DNA of 64,000 nt from Malus domestica (lineage: Eukaryota > Streptophyta > Magnoliopsida > Rosales > Rosaceae): contig NC_091672.1 of NCBI RefSeq assembly GCF_042453785.1, forward strand, positions 935,001-999,000. The letters run 5' to 3'. Below, piece after piece: positions 42,559 through 56,235 of the stretch; the stretch's first letter is position 1; every line of letters starts with the position of its first letter. A program made the translations under genes and the position numbers. The notes under the pieces were generated by a model. It was not told the origin of the DNA and did no database searches. It saw only the letters and a program-made list of their open reading frames with translations.

Positions 42559-45500
42559 ATGTCCACAATGAGGTTGAAGCATCTCTCCTCCATTGCAAAC
42601 GACGTTGTACAAAAATGCGCTTTGTAAGTCCATCATATATGATATGCAATTCATACATATATAATATTTTGCACCTGTAAATATTGTTCTTTTTCGTATT
42701 TGTTGAATTTTTCAAATCGATGTTGACTATATATATATATATATAATATATGTGTCTTTTATATACGAATCGTTTTTCTACTTTAAACTACTATAAACCG
42801 CATGTCGAGGGAGATTCGAAGTAGGGTGCACAGGAGAGCACATCCGTTGTAGCCAACCAATGAGGCTACGCCCACGTCTTCATGTGTATATGCATGTATG
42901 TTGATTAAATCCTATTATATATCCTTATATAATTATATTACGTTCAGGAAACTGGATACCCCGGTGGACAAATTGGTGGAGGAATTTGAAACTATATGGA
43001 AGACGGATGAAACGGCGCCGGTTGGTGCTGCTACTATCAGTAGTAACAACAACAACAATAGGAATAGTTATGGGAGGAAATTCGTAGAATTTTGCAGTGC
43101 CAAGGTTATGCAGAGTTGTGACATGTGCAAAACCATTGAGGAAAAGATTGCCAATGGCTCTTTTAGCCGCTTCACCTTCGACATGATGCTAGCTTGGGAG
43201 ATGCCTACCTCTGCTGACGAGGAATCTTTTACGGTAATTAATTATGTTCGTAATTTGATTGTTTCTGTTGCTACTAACGGGGATTTGGCTAAGCCTCATG
43301 ATGATGTTGAAGTGAAAAAATTTTGGTATCGAAGAATTTACCATTCATGGAAGTCGAACCTAAAAACACCTAAACTCTCACACAGAGGTGGATGTGGTAT
43401 TCACCACTAAACGTACGGTTGTTTTTTATTGAAGAGAAAAAAATAGTTGCATAATTATGTTCGTAATTAGTTAGTTTGTTAACAACTTCACAATCAGGAC
43501 TATATCTATATAATACATTGAAACATATATAAATTACATATGATTTCTCCACCATATTTACAATATTGATTGAACTATTATGATGCATTGATATATTTAT
43601 ATTTGTATGGAAGGAAACACATGTACGCAGCCTTACCCTTACTCTTTGCAAAGCAAGGTAAGACTGTGTACGATAGACATTCCTCCCCTCACAAAGTGGG
43701 AGCCTTGTTGGCTTGGGATCGCCCTTTTGTTGTTTCTTTTGTTATTGTTCAAATGTCATGTTTTTGGGGTTTTGCAGGAGTGTGTGGCGAAGGAGAAAGA
43801 AGAGAAAAAATTGCCGCAAAAATGTCTTTCAGAACAAGATGACATCTCTCTGTTCTATTCAGATCTTATGCCGCTTCTTGTAAGCTATATCATTTCTTAA
43901 GATTTAATTTCGTTTTTTGTAATTTTTTTTTCGAGATACATAGAGAGATGGAAAGTTGGACTAAACTAAGTTCTAGGTTAAAGTAATGGTCGTTGCTTGA
44001 ACCCTAATCTTTTGTTCCTCGTTGTAGTTGTAATTATGTTTTGTTTCTATTCGTTCTTCACCTACTGTCTGGCAGGTTGACAATGAGAAAAATGTTGGAG
44101 AAGATGCATTTGTTTGGATGGGGTCGCTGGTTCCACTAGTTACAGATGTTGTTAATGGGAGATTTACCTTTGAAACTTTAACGGTGCCTACGGGAAACCG
44201 GCTCCATTTTCCTTCCTATGACAAATTTTTAAAGGAAATTGATAGGTGATGCATCTATAACCATATATTTCATTTGTATGATGCGTCGACGCATACCCAA
44301 TACTAATACTGTTGGAGACACTCGTTATACCTTAGCTGAACCTTTTTCTTTGAAATAATAACATGCAAAGAGTAATTAAATTTGGTACAATACATTTAGG
44401 GGAATAGACAGTATAAATGGTAGTGTAACTTATAAAGAATGCTTGCATTTGAAGTTTCTTTAAGATTGTTTCAACTTTTCCCTTTTTGTACTGTTTTGAT
44501 TTTATAGATGTATAAAATATTTGGCAAAACATGCAAAACCGAAGGGTGTGGAGCTTGCAGACGACGAATTCATTTTACACGTCGAGGGAACTGCTAGCAC
44601 ACAGCGAGTAGTGCGCCACATTGGAGGAACAAGTTGGCCTGGTTTGTTTAGAAAAGAGAACTTTGATCATCTCATGTCTTATATATAGTTTCTTTTCCCC
44701 ATATATAATTAAGTAATCGATTTGATATGGCTAACCATGCATTGGTATTTCAGGTAGGCTTACGCTAACGAATTACGCACTCTATTTCGAGGCTTCTGGA
44801 GTATTAACATATGAAGATGCTCTTAAAATAGACCTTTCGAAGGATATGGAGCAAACGGTGAAACCAGCTTCAACAGGGCCATGGGGTGCTCCACTTTTTG
44901 ACAAGGCTATAATTTACGAGTCTCCTGAATTGTGAGGGCATATGCTCTGCATTTATGAATTTAAGTATTTATCCGAAATCTTGCATTCATTTTTTAGTCT
45001 AACCCAAAGCACCAAATAGCTAATCAATCTATGTGTCGCGTGTTTAGAAACTAGTAGAAACTAGTATTTGACACACTGAAAAACCAAAATCTTCGCTGGG
45101 ATTTCTAGTGCTCCTTGCGACGCTGTGTGGATGCCACATTGACCAAACAGAAACACAACTACATGAAGTTTGTTAAAATCTTATATTGTTGTTATAGATT
45201 AATGATTTGTTTCACCAAATTTCTAGATCAGAGGAGATTGTCCTGGAGTTCCCCGAGGTAACAAGCTCTACAAGGCGTGACCTTTGGCTTGCGCTCTCAA
45301 AGGAGATTATGTTGATGCATCGTTTCGTAGCAAAGTATGAAATAAATTGTCCGATACAAGCATGGGAGATGCATTCAAGGACAATCCTAGCAATAACAAG
45401 GCTCCATGCAGCAAGAGAGATGCTAAGAATATCACCCCCTCCACCAACAAGATTCTTAATTTTTTCTTTGTTCGATGAGATACCGAAGGGAGATTACGTA

Positions 45501-46870
45501 CTGGAAGAGCTTGCAGAGAGTCTTAAGAAGAGCAATAGCGGGCATCCATGTAGTGCTAGTTCAATCCTAAGGAGCATGAACTTGTCAGAGTCGATGATCA
45601 TCTCAGGTTTAGACCAAGAGATGGAAGTTGGCAGCAGCGAAAATGCAACCCCAACTCCAAGCGGTCAAGTCGAAAACAGTTCCTTATTAGAAACAGCAAT
45701 TAATCAGTCAAGAGAGGAAGAAAAGGATATTGCTATTGCCAAAGCTACCACAAAGGAACTTAAAGAAGAGGGAATCAGTGAAAGCGCTACTATCTTTTTG
45801 GTAAATATCTAACCCCATCCATATCACTCTAGAGGAATTTCCATGATCCATCAATGGCGAAAAATATCTTAGTTTATATTATACTTAATATTCCGTCTAA
45901 CGTGTACCTTCGCATACATCCACGTATCAATCTGACTTTGTTTTATTGTGTAGGAGCTACTAAGGCCCCTTAGGAATTCAGTGCCTTGGTTTGAAGAAGT
46001 ACTCATGTGGGAAAGACCGTCAACTACTCTCACTGTGGTTGCTGCGACTTTAGTAGTCACCTACCAGTATGTCGTTTCTCTAGCTAGCTGCAGTGCTGCG
46101 TAAGCTTTAATAAAATTCCAAGTTGGTGAATTGGATTTTGTGAAGAATAACTTCTTATGCAGGGAATGGGTTGGCATAGCACTTGCCGCTTTATTCATTT
46201 GGCTGGTTGCGAAGATGGTTAGAGCCAGGCTGCAAAGACTTGATATAAAATGCAATGAGATAGTCGTATGCACCGCCTCGGACCAGAGTACAATAGAAAG
46301 CATAGTGTCTGCTCAACGTGGAATGCAAACTGTGCAGGAGATGATGCAGATAGCAAATGTTTCGATATTGAAGTTGTGGTCCATATATATTTCGAAGGCA
46401 CGCAAGGTATTTATATATGCAGCCAAGCTATATCTTCACTTCTACAATTCACTGTGAATTTCCAGATCTATACGCATGCGTAATATTAGTAGCAAGAGTC
46501 GAAACATATTCTAAATTCAGAGGCTCAAATGTCGCAATGCTTATGTTACGCCGACTTTTCTCATGCGCATATAAGAGATTGATAACTTGGTGTTAATTGC
46601 ATCAATCCAACTAACAAAGTTTAATTGTTGTTGCAGCATGCAAATGTGGCGATGGTGTTGTTGAGTGCGACAGCAATATTTTTTACGGTGGTTCCGGTGA
46701 AGTTCGTTATAATGGCAGCCATAGTTTGTTGCTTCTCATCGACATTGGCATCGAGACTAGGTACGGGTAAGGGGGAGAACCAAAGCAGCAGACGACTAAG
46801 AGAATGGTGGGATTCAATTCCAGTCATTCCTGTCCGTGTTGTCGAGACTCGACAGTCCAAGGCAGACTAG
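42559..46870 (+). CDS. DUF639 family membrane-associated protein, 699 aa
   Basis: Coding exons: 42559-42623, 42948-43233, 43778-43879, 44076-44245, 44508-44641, 44754-44931, 45227-45800, 45954-46066, 46163-46406, 46637-46870 (2100 bp, 699 aa), all GT-AG and in frame. The central block is typical of plant DUF639 proteins: a GRAM/PH-like segment GRLTLTNYALYFEASGVLTY then DLSKDMEQTVKPASTGPWGAPLFDKAIIYES, then EIVLEFPEVTSSTRRDLWLAL. The C-terminal third has hydrophobic segments (TLTVVAATLVVTYQ, WVGIALAALFIWLVAKM, VAMVLLSATAIFFTVVPVKF), so it is probably membrane-anchored with several spans. An acidic/Ser-rich region (about 430-490) precedes them. Molecular function is not established. The ATG at 42559 is the first in the exon; a second in-frame Met is at codon 4. 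Confidence 0.9.
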
Positions 46871-47324
46871 CTAGATAAGGCTGCTTCCGACTGCCAACTG
46901 CCCGAAATAGTTTACGTTGCACTTGTGATTCCGGTCTGGCATGGTTTCTCCGGTTTCTTTTCGATACTGCAGTAAATGGATACAGAAGAAGGGTAGCTTG
47001 GATGTGTGGCCATGTGTAAATAAATATCATCGTTAAGAGCTATAGATTGTACACAAGTGGTGTTATTGTCATACTTCCTTTACAGCAAAACTTGTAATGT
47101 AATAATAATGGAGTTTGTTACATGACAAGCTTCTTATGCGCGCCTCGATTCAGTGAGATCGAATCTTCCTGGCCTTCGTTACACCATTTGTTTTGAGATA
47201 TTGGAGCATCGGTTCCTGAATTCTGGTCGAACTGTGGGTTTTGGTCTGTTTGAACCAAAAAATCGCGAGTATTGGTCTTTGAACTTTCATCTAAATAAAG
47301 AGTTTAAAAAGCGGGAATAAACGA

Positions 47325-47450
47325 CAAAACTTCTAATGAAGTTAATTAAAGTGAACATTACGTGACAAAACTTCTAATGAAGTTAATCAAAGTGAACATT
47401 ACCATTTCTAATGAAGTTAATCAAAGTGAACATTACGTCTCAAATCGATA
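47325..47450. repeat. About 40-bp minisatellite, three copies
   Basis: Three copies of CTTCTAATGAAGTTAATCAA followed by AGTGAACATTAC; the last copy lacks the ACAAAA lead. Confidence 0.8.
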
Positions 47451-47771
47451 AGCTGATGGATTAATACAATGATAAGTTGATGGATTAATACACCGATTTT
47501 CTCTTTGCTCTCATTGTTCCATTGGTTTTGCAATGGATTAATACACTGATTTTCTCTCATCGTTTCATTGGTTTTGCATCTCCCATGTGTTACTGAAGGT
47601 TATTGAACAGTACTCGACTATTCAATGACTAGTGAACTCAAAAATTTTCGTGACCAAATCATAGTAAATTATTCTATAAAGATATCTCTATAAAAAATCA
47701 CTTAATAAAACTCAAATTGTGTCCATAAATCCATGGCATTTCTTTAAATAATTTTTCAAACGGAGTTAATT

Positions 47772-47940
47772 TTAGGAAACTTTAACGAAAAACTCTCAAT
47801 ATTGTTCACTTTAACGAAAAACCATATTTTTACATTAAAAAATCAATCCTGATACTATTCACTTTACCCTTTATTTTGTCATTATCATTAAAACCCAAAG
47901 TTTTCAAGTCATTTTCATTAGTTTTCCTTTAATTTTAATG
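47772..47940. repeat. Short repeat family B second copy
   Basis: Same motif order as 15125-15273 (TTGTTCACTTTAACGAAAAA, TACTATTCACTTTACCCTTT). The ends AGGAAACTTTAACG and TTCATTAGTTTTCCT are partly inverted. Confidence 0.65.
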
Positions 47941-48169
47941 GCTTTTAGAGACTTTTTGAATTTGGCTCGGCTCGTTTATAGCCCTGACTGGCTGAACAAG
48001 GGCTAAGGTCACATTAATTTGAAACCATGGAGTTAGAACCAAAGATAATGCTAAGTTTAGAGCATGAGGAGGATATGATCAAATAGTTACAAAGGTGTCA
48101 TGTCAAAGTGTTTCGCCTTCCATCAAGTTTAACTAACTTCATATAACTCACTACTTCGTCATCGTCTTC

Positions 48170-50604
48170 CTACTTTCTCGCCTTCTCCAGGTCCGGAAGA
48201 TCTGTAAACAAGCCAAAACCGGGTGTTAAAGAACCGTGAGAAAGAGATGCAGGTGCAGCACTTCTTAACATTTCCAACAGACTTCATATGACTCACTCTA
48301 ATTCCTTCAACAACTGACTGAAACCGCAATGTCCTAAATGGCATCGCTAGGGTTTCTTCTTTTTCAAGGACAAATTGACGACAGAAGGTAACTCGAGAAT
48401 AACAGAGAAGAACTTGTAGTTTTTAAATAGAAAAACCGTTCTATACTACACATTCGATTACACAATGTCTTAAAATGCAGAGACAATAAGGAGAAATGTT
48501 GAATGTACTGAGAGTCTACAAATTTGGTTTAAAAGAAAAAACAACTTGACAGTTTATGTGCCTCGCTATGCGTATAGATTATCAAGTGAGTTCGGCAAAC
48601 AGAGGATGCTGCCACTGGCTTGCTGTTTAAGCCGCCACATTTAGTAAAAGGAACTTTGCGGAACTCTTTGTAAGGACTAAGCAGCGAAAATTACCAAATG
48701 CACATACTTCTATAAAATTAACTGTGACTAACATCACCAACGGACCAAGAGGAAAAATAGAGAAAAAAATACACTTACAGAGCATTCCTTCGTCGTCACT
48801 GCTTCCACCATCTTGACCAACATACTGCAAAAGTACAAAAAATCCATTTTACCTGATTAGGTGAAGCTACTCCATTATTGTAAATGAAATAAGGTGTCAT
48901 ATTTACCGCATCATCATCATCATCATCGGGGGCCAAATCAGCTGCAAAAGACAACACAAATGTTGAGTCAGATCCATGGAAAATCTCTCTCAAGAACTAT
49001 ATTGAATTTGCAGGCACATGATACTAAAGATTGTGTCAAATTAAAAACGGCAATCATGCCCAATTGGCATTCCCCTGACCAACCATGGCATTTCATATTA
49101 ACAATAACGGTATGAAAAGATCAGGGATGCCATATCATTTCTATGGATTAGCCTAAGCCACTGAAGCCCTCATATAATTGACTTTCCAGAAAGATTGTGC
49201 AAAAACTGGAGGTAGATAAAAACTAGGTAACGATAACACAGCGGGGAACATTTTTTTTTTCACCTTACACAAGAGAAGATGGGTACCATTTTCCTATTAA
49301 GCATGTCAACGGTTTTCAGATGAGCTATTATATGTCACTTGGAAATGAGGTTTCTCAACACATATCAACAACTTTATAGTAAACAACAAATAGACATAAA
49401 GAGAATCAATCTAATGTGCTAGAGCAATTAGAAACCAACATTATCTACACACTACAGTGAGGCAATCAAATCACCAGATAGTCCTGCTTTCTCATTTCAA
49501 TCATTCACTACTCAGACAAACAACGCCAAGCACATCAACGAGAAAGGCAAGATATATGATTCTACTAGCCAAAGTAGGGCCTTTACATGTACTCATATAT
49601 TCCAGATAGTTTGAAAACACACAAGCTATGAACTTCGTGCCACCTCATGCTCATTTTTCACATTCCTATCCAAAAATTCATTTCGGTTTCACTATTCACC
49701 TCAAAATCACAAATTCGTTAGACAAAATCATAATCAGACAAACCCCATCAACCAAAACATCACAAAATTTTGAAAAATAAACCGATAACAGAATCAAACA
49801 GCCACAATAAATGCAACCATTTAACGAAAATCGAAAGGCAATCTATATGAAAGTTCATTTTGGGTTCACTGTTCACCTCAAGCTCACAAACAAGTTGGAC
49901 AAAATCATAATCAGACAAACCCCATCAATCAAAACATCAGAAAATTTTGAAAAATAAACCGATAACAGAATCAAACAGCTAAAATAAAGGCAACCGATTT
50001 AATGAAAATCGAAATGTGATCCATACGAAAGTTCATCTTGGGTTCACCATTCACCTCAATCTCACAATCTAGTTGGACAAAATCATAATCAGACACACCC
50101 CATCAATCAAAACATGATTAAAATTCGAAAAATAAACCAATAACAAACCAAACAGCTAAAACAAAAACAACCCAATTGACGATAATCGAAACTTGACAAA
50201 CAAAAACAAGTCACAAGTCTCACCTTCCTCGTCCTCATCGCACCATTTGTTCCAATCAACTTTAATGTAGGGCGCCGGCTTCTCTTCCGTCTTCAGCAAC
50301 CGCTTCCACCAACCTCTCTGCTCCTTCTGGATCGAGCAGAGAATGTTCCGCAACCCAGTTCTCGTTTTGCAGCCGTCAGGGGTTATTGGACCGTACAGCT
50401 CGAGAGTGAAGTGAAAGGGCTCGCCTTGGACTCCCACGGCGGAGAAGCTGAATAATCCCTCAGGCTCGCACTTGACGGTGATATCTTTGGCGTCCGGTAG
50501 CGCCACCGTCAGGTACACCTTGTCGGAGCGCTGCGCCCACAGAACCTCCGGGTGCCGACTGGTCCCACTACAAAAGACAACAAAAAGTTAATCAAATTGA
50601 AATC

Positions 50605-50643
<39 letters not shown>

Positions 50644-50670
50644 AGGGAGGAGAGAGAAGGAGAACCTCAT
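48170..50670 (-). CDS. p23 co-chaperone (CS domain), 153 aa
   Basis: Exons on the minus strand: 50666-50670, 50224-50567, 48907-48941, 48779-48824, 48170-48201 (462 bp, 153 aa). The first coding exon holds only ATGAG. The CS domain occupies residues 1 to about 105, with [32 protein letters not shown] and the trailing [12 protein letters not shown] motif of HSP90-binding p23. The tail is acidic ([17 protein letters not shown]) and ends LPDLEKARK as in plant p23-2-like proteins. Plant p23 stabilises HSP90 client complexes in the cytosol and nucleus. The start is fixed by the 5-base exon plus the conserved [14 protein letters not shown] context. Intron 1 has a GA microsatellite. Intron 2 carries a threefold 178-bp tandem repeat. 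Confidence 0.92.
49680..50165. repeat. Tandem repeat (about 178 bp x 3) in p23 intron 2
   Basis: GACAAAATCATAATCAGACA recurs at about 49720, 49897 and 50075, and AAATAAACCGATAACAGAAT or a variant follows in each copy. Copies differ at scattered bases. Confidence 0.85.
50604..50641. repeat. (GA)n microsatellite
   Basis: A perfect AG dinucleotide run in p23 intron 1, useful as a polymorphic marker. Confidence 0.95.
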
Positions 50671-50770
50671 TTTGGAGGGTTGCTGCGGCAGAGGGAGGGC
50701 AGAGATCAGGTGTACCGGGTGCTGCAAGAACAGTGGGTACGAAGCAACAAGGAAATGGAGAACTGACAAA

Positions 50771-51796
50771 AACCCTCAACACTCAAACAATATGTAGAAG
50801 GAATATTCCATGTAGATTGCTCAACCATTAAATATAGCTCACTTGATTAAGAGTATTCGTACTTGTTTTTGAGGTTTTGTATCAAATTTTTCTCTTTTCA
50901 GCTTTGTGTCAAACTCTTCTCTTTTCTTGGACCGTAAGTTCATGGTTCAAAATTGCTTAGTTGATTAAGAACATTTGCACGCAGGCTCATTGTAAATTAA
51001 ATGCGAGGCACTTAAACAAAATAGTAGGCTCCACGTAAGAAAAGTATCTGAACTAATCACTTCATAGTTGTACCACGGTCTAATAATTTTAACCCCTTAT
51101 GAGAAATGTCACTGTTAGACGATGAGTTCGATTCCTTAATATAGCTAGTTGATTGGTGGCCTTTGACCAAATTCTTTTCTCCAATATTGACGTATAAAAT
51201 CAAGCTAGTCGTCTCATAAAGTTCATAAGCAGTTCGTATTTTTTTTCGAAATAAAACGAGTTTGATTCAAGCACGACTCTCATAATTAGACTACAAACAA
51301 CAACAAAATCTTATTTCACTAAATGAGATTTGATATATATATACTATAACGCCACTGCGCTTTCGATTTTTGCGCTTATAATTCGAACAAGTTGTAAAAT
51401 TAGAGCCAACTATTGTATTAGTTTACTTAAATCTAAGTACTTATTTATGAACGTACCATTTCTAAAAGCATAAGCACAACGTATGCCATCTGAGACCTCT
51501 TCAGAGGAGAACCTCAAAGAAATTGCATGACCAAAAGAAGCTAATCGAAATTAAATTGCAAATGAACGATGCTCATAATGCTCGTAACAGATTTCGTTAC
51601 ACTTCCAATTAAGGTATACAATCTGCTAAAACCGTTGCGTTGCCTGATCTCTGCTTCGATCACTAAGTGAAAGGGAAAAAAAATGAGTAACTGCAGTAAA
51701 TGAACCTCAAACCTCAAACTAATATTGCTGTGCAGCTTAAGAGGAACAACTCGCAACTGCATTCAGTCTCCCATGTTTGTGAATTGTGATGATGAA
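50771..51796. other. Intergenic: p23 promoter and XCT 3' flank
   Basis: No gene or clear element. A short T-rich direct repeat (CAAATTTTTCTCTTTTC and TCAAACTCTTCTCTTTTC) is at about 50884-50920. Confidence 0.45.
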
Positions 51797-54700
51797 TCAG
51801 TCCCCGTGGATGGTATAACGCTCCCATTTCTTCGTTGGATCATATATCTGCCAGGAAATAAAAAAAGACAACGGGTGACTGAAAAGAATGCTGAAGAATC
51901 ATACACAAATACCCAATGGCGTAGAGTATCTCTGTAAACAGAAACATTGGGGAACTAAAAACACAGAAATATCGATATTGGAACATTATGAGAGAAATGA
52001 TGCAAACTTTGAAGGAACTATCCGCTATTTCAATCAAAGAATCGGAAAACATTCAAGGCATAATGGGTCTATACGCTTTTAAGGTGGATATATTGTCACT
52101 CAAAACCAAAAAGTGAACATCCCATATTGCTATAAAAGAAGAAAGAATCATGAAGCCTCATCTGCAACTCTATGTTTGATGTTAACTATTCAAATATATT
52201 AAACATGTCTTAAATACTCAGATGAAGTAGTAAAGACGGTAGGCAATCATCCCACTGAAAGAGAGAGGTTAGGGATTTGAACCGCACTCCCATAATCAAA
52301 CTTATTTACCGCCCGTCCTGGTGCACACAGTATGTTATCCCACGTAAAAATTAAATTTATCAACAATAGTCGGATATTGGTCGCACTACATTAACTATAG
52401 TGCTTTTGAGTATGCAATTTCTGTGTATGTAGTCTACATACATAGAAATTTGATACTCAAGCACTGTAGTTAATACTCTAGAGATGCAATTTATAGAATG
52501 GCAAGCAGTATACCACACTATCAAGCCTGTCTAGAGCGAAAAGGCGAAAGGGACACTTCGTTGTAGACATCTCCCAGACATAGATACCATATATAACACA
52601 CATATACGAAGAGAGAGTGACTACCCAACGGGTATACCTAACAGTTATGGGTATGGTTAACTGTTTATAAACGGTTATGGGTATGGGTATACCCATTTAT
52701 GTAAATACCCAACGGGTAAACGGTTATGGGTAAATAACCGCAGTTACCCGCCCGCCATAACCGTTGCCCATCCCTAAGAGTGAGAGAGGGAGTCAGAGAG
52801 AGAGGGTACCTCCCATCTGGAAGCAGGGAAAATATGCTTGTTCTTCTCATACCAATGCCTCTCAACAACCTTCCCAGCATGAGACTGCCACAAAAATAAA
52901 AGCAAAGATATAAGAATACGAAGAGAGCCATGTCATTACCAGAAATAGATACCTGAAACGTATAACCAAGCATAGTCAAGCCATGGCATTAACTTAGTTA
53001 TGGTTGTCTTTCATTTCTTTAGTATTGGAAACTTTCTATGCAATAGAGTATTACTAAAAAAGAAACAAGAATGTACCTCATCCTTCTCTATTGTAGCATC
53101 AGCAATTGTTCGCACATCCTCATGCACATCAAAATGAAAAAGCTATGCAAAATACAACAGAAAATCGTAATGAGTCACCATCAATGAGCACATCCTACAA
53201 TAAAATTTCAGACAAACCTAAACCTTAATACAATATTTCCAAATGATGGAAGAAGAATAACAAGATATATTGAACATTACCGGTCCACTTTTTCCCCTAG
53301 CCTTGTTTACAATTAGCTCATAGAAACTATGCTGCTGTATTTCCACAACCATGACACAAGTGATGAGAAATTAATTAGCATTTATTCAGTAAAGCTTCTA
53401 CCAAGAAAATGCATCACTAACAATTTTTTCTTACATGTGGAATGATAAGATCTTCTTTTACATATAGCAAATTCTCCACTGAGGTGGTTCGCACCTCTCG
53501 AAACTCAGGTGCAAGTTGCTGTTGAACAGCCTTAAGGAAATCTCCTATTTTATCACCTTTCGTTACCTGAATGGAAACAAAGAGAAAATGAAAAATAATA
53601 GAAAAAACGATAGCTTCAATTTTAAAAGAGAAATCATGAAGGGAAAACAAATGCAAGTCGAGCATGCTTTACTTGCCTTGAGCACTCTCCTATGCCCAGT
53701 TCCATCCCAATAGCTGTAAGTAATTTGAAGTGCCTCCTCTGAAAAAACACAGTAAAAATTTCTTTCAAAACTTATTAATGGCAAAGGAGATAAACTCAGG
53801 GAAAATTAGGATAGTAAAATTACTTCGTATTTTGTCCTGCTCAGTCTGCCACTGCTTCCGCAACCTTTCACGCTCAGCTTGTTCCTCTGCCTCCCGCTCA
53901 CTGAAATACATCCATAGCACCTCTTAAGTTCAAATGCTAGACTGAAACAGAATGAAATAAGAGGGAGGGATAAAAATGTTTGTGCATAAGAGCAAGAAAG
54001 AGAAAAATGTTACACCTATCTGGCAGAAAGCTGGTCTCCACTGTAGGATCTTTCCCAAGTCTACTGCACCGTAATCTTGTAGCCTCTGTGCTTTCTGTAG
54101 AACAAGAATCAGCATTAAGTTTCTAGTGGGCATCCACAAAAAACACTAGATGAGAATACTCTCAAGTGACCACTAAAACATCAAGTATCTAAATATAGCC
54201 TCCCGTCAAAAAATTAGAATGGACGCTTCTATACATGCAAGTTGCAACAAATATCAGTCTAGATCTATGCCTAATGTTCATCAGGGGAGAATATGTCACA
54301 TAAAATGGTGAAAAGAAATGCCAAATCAATCTACAAAGTTCCATACAATAAACTTTAGTGACAGTCTGTCATTAAAAATAAGAACAATATGAATCCTATG
54401 AGCAACTTAAGGCACTGCATAACCAGAATAAAAATTTTAATTCTTTAAGGAGAGAAGTTCTTACTATGTTCACCATCTTCCTCTTCAATTCCATCCTCAA
54501 TGTCATCTGCGAAGGACAATCGAGAACCCCCCTTTACCTTCCTCTTCTTTCGCTTTTGTAATTGAAGAAGCTCCTCCCTGAATTATAAAAGGAAAAACAA
54601 AATTAGACTGTTGCAGTCATTGACAAATATAAACACTTTCAGATGTTCATAAATCAAACAGCAACACAGTCATCTGTTACGAAACTCACTCTTGTTGTAG

Positions 54701-55379
54701 CTTCTGAAGTTTCTCCTTTTCTTCCTCCTCAAATTTGATCTTAATATTTTCTTTCTACAACATAAATTCACAGCACAAGCACCGCACTTTAACCATCATA
54801 TGCTTCCATTAGTATAAGTAAAAGAAAGCAATCCTAGTTGTTTAGTATTTACCTTCTCCACATACTGCTCCCTTGTTACCAAACCAATGGTTTCCTTCTT
54901 AAATGCTGTCTCAAGAATCTGAAATATCAATCAAGAAAATCATTAATCAACGATAAAAATTATGTCCGTACAAAATTTGTTATCTATATCTATTGTAAGT
55001 TTGTAACACACCTATTTGGTACCACATAAATCGTAAGGACAAGAAATTTTTTTTGAATGAATAGTCTCACAACTTTCATGCTTCTCGTCATTGATAAACC
55101 AGAGAGTACACAGAACCAACATAAAAAAGTCCTAAGATTTCTGACACCGAAATATATGCGCATGGGGAACTTTAAAGCCTAGATATGAGTTCAGTTTCAA
55201 GTACAAACCTCAGAGGTACTTGACCCGAATTGGAGGAGACCCGGCTGGCCTGTATCGTTGGCTGACTTGCTTTTGAGCTCATGAATTTTCTGGCGCTCGG
55301 CTTCTCTTTGCTTCTCAAGCCTTCGGATCCTCACGGCATCTTGGGCCGTGCCCACATATCCGTCTCCCATGCCCGACAT
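51797..55379 (-). CDS. XCT: XAP5 CIRCADIAN TIMEKEEPER (XAP5/FAM50 family), 336 aa
   Basis: Exons on the minus strand: 55209-55379, 54853-54918, 54690-54754, 54465-54577, 54016-54094, 53824-53900, 53677-53738, 53435-53566, 53281-53334, 53077-53142, 52810-52884, 51797-51847 (1011 bp, 336 aa; Arabidopsis XCT is about the same). It starts [20 protein letters not shown], has a long charged coiled coil ([20 protein letters not shown]), a KRKKRK nuclear signal, then the XAP5 core [16 protein letters not shown] and [20 protein letters not shown], ending [21 protein letters not shown] is a nuclear protein acting in circadian timing, small-RNA production and splicing. The intron after HRRVLK uses GC at the donor (AAG|GCAAGT). 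A leader intron is likely, with a donor at 55879 (CCCAG|GTACC). Confidence 0.95.
52615..52790. repeat. Short palindromic repeats in XCT intron 11
   Basis: Repeated words AACGGTTATGGGTATGGG and TACCCAACGGGTA, then ACCGCAGTTACCCGCCCGCC and CCCATCCCTAA, resembling the terminal region of a hAT-type MITE. Boundaries are unclear. Confidence 0.45.
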
Positions 55380-56235
55380 CTTTTCCTTCCTCTCTGTTCA
55401 ACCCCTACCCCTCCTCTTATCCCTTACTTTGAACTGATAGAATAAATTAAGGTTAATAATCTAGGTTCTTGTTAAAACCAACTCTTCAGCATAAACCTAC
55501 TAGAAATCTGACCTGTATTATTAAAAACTTTCATAATTTGTATTAAATAAAAGGGAATTTCAGCATTAAATTAACAGCTTCAGAACTCATACAAATTATA
55601 AATTCGAGAAATTACATGCTCAGAACTGGAAATTTGAGAAATTACTACTGGTTGTAATCAGGAAAATGTACAAATTTAAATATTTAAATATCAATTAGAA
55701 GTTGCCACTCAAAGCACAAATATTTGTTTTCCCTAAACAAGGACTGCAGATAATAAAACTGATCAAGAACGCATTTTCTCAAGAAATCGGTACTGTTATT
55801 ACCTCAATTAGCAAAATTAAGCCACAATTTAATCATAAATTAATAGTTTATAATCAAGGATTGAAGGATGATGAGGTACCTGGGTGCGAAGAGACGAATT
55901 GAGGAAGAAGAAGACGAGCCGATTGGAAGAATCCGAATGAGAAAAGGAGGGAAGACCAAATTAGAGGGAGGTGAAGATGGTTGCGAAGAGAAGCGGGGAG
56001 GTGTCCCTTTCAGTAGGTTACGTGGCGACCCTCAAGTTATTTTTTGATGAATCCGAAAGCTGTTATTATTTCATTCAAATTAAAATACTTATTATTAAAA
56101 AAAAATACACGAGATATAAATTTTTTTTAAGAAGAGACATGTACAATCACTTTTTAAGCAACAATGCGTGATTGGTTTGAATTGAATTAAAAACGAGCTT
56201 GACCTAAAGTTTGGTTGGAGTTGATGAGATGTTAC
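55380..56235 (-). promoter_or_regulatory. XCT 5' leader, likely UTR intron and promoter
   Basis: On the minus strand a CT-rich leader at about 56020-55880 ends CGCACCCAG with donor GTACCTC. A likely acceptor (TCTATCAG) is near 55435, followed by TTCAAAGTAAGGG to the ATG. The Tat LTR abuts the promoter from 56236. Confidence 0.45.

Larger units (their letters stand above)
46871..48169. other. Convergent intergenic region (DUF639 and p23 3' ends)
   Basis: Holds a short minisatellite (47325-47450), a second short direct repeat at about 47455-47580 (GATGGATTAATACA and GATTTTCTCT), and a family-B repeat at 47772-47940. No gene. Confidence 0.5.
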
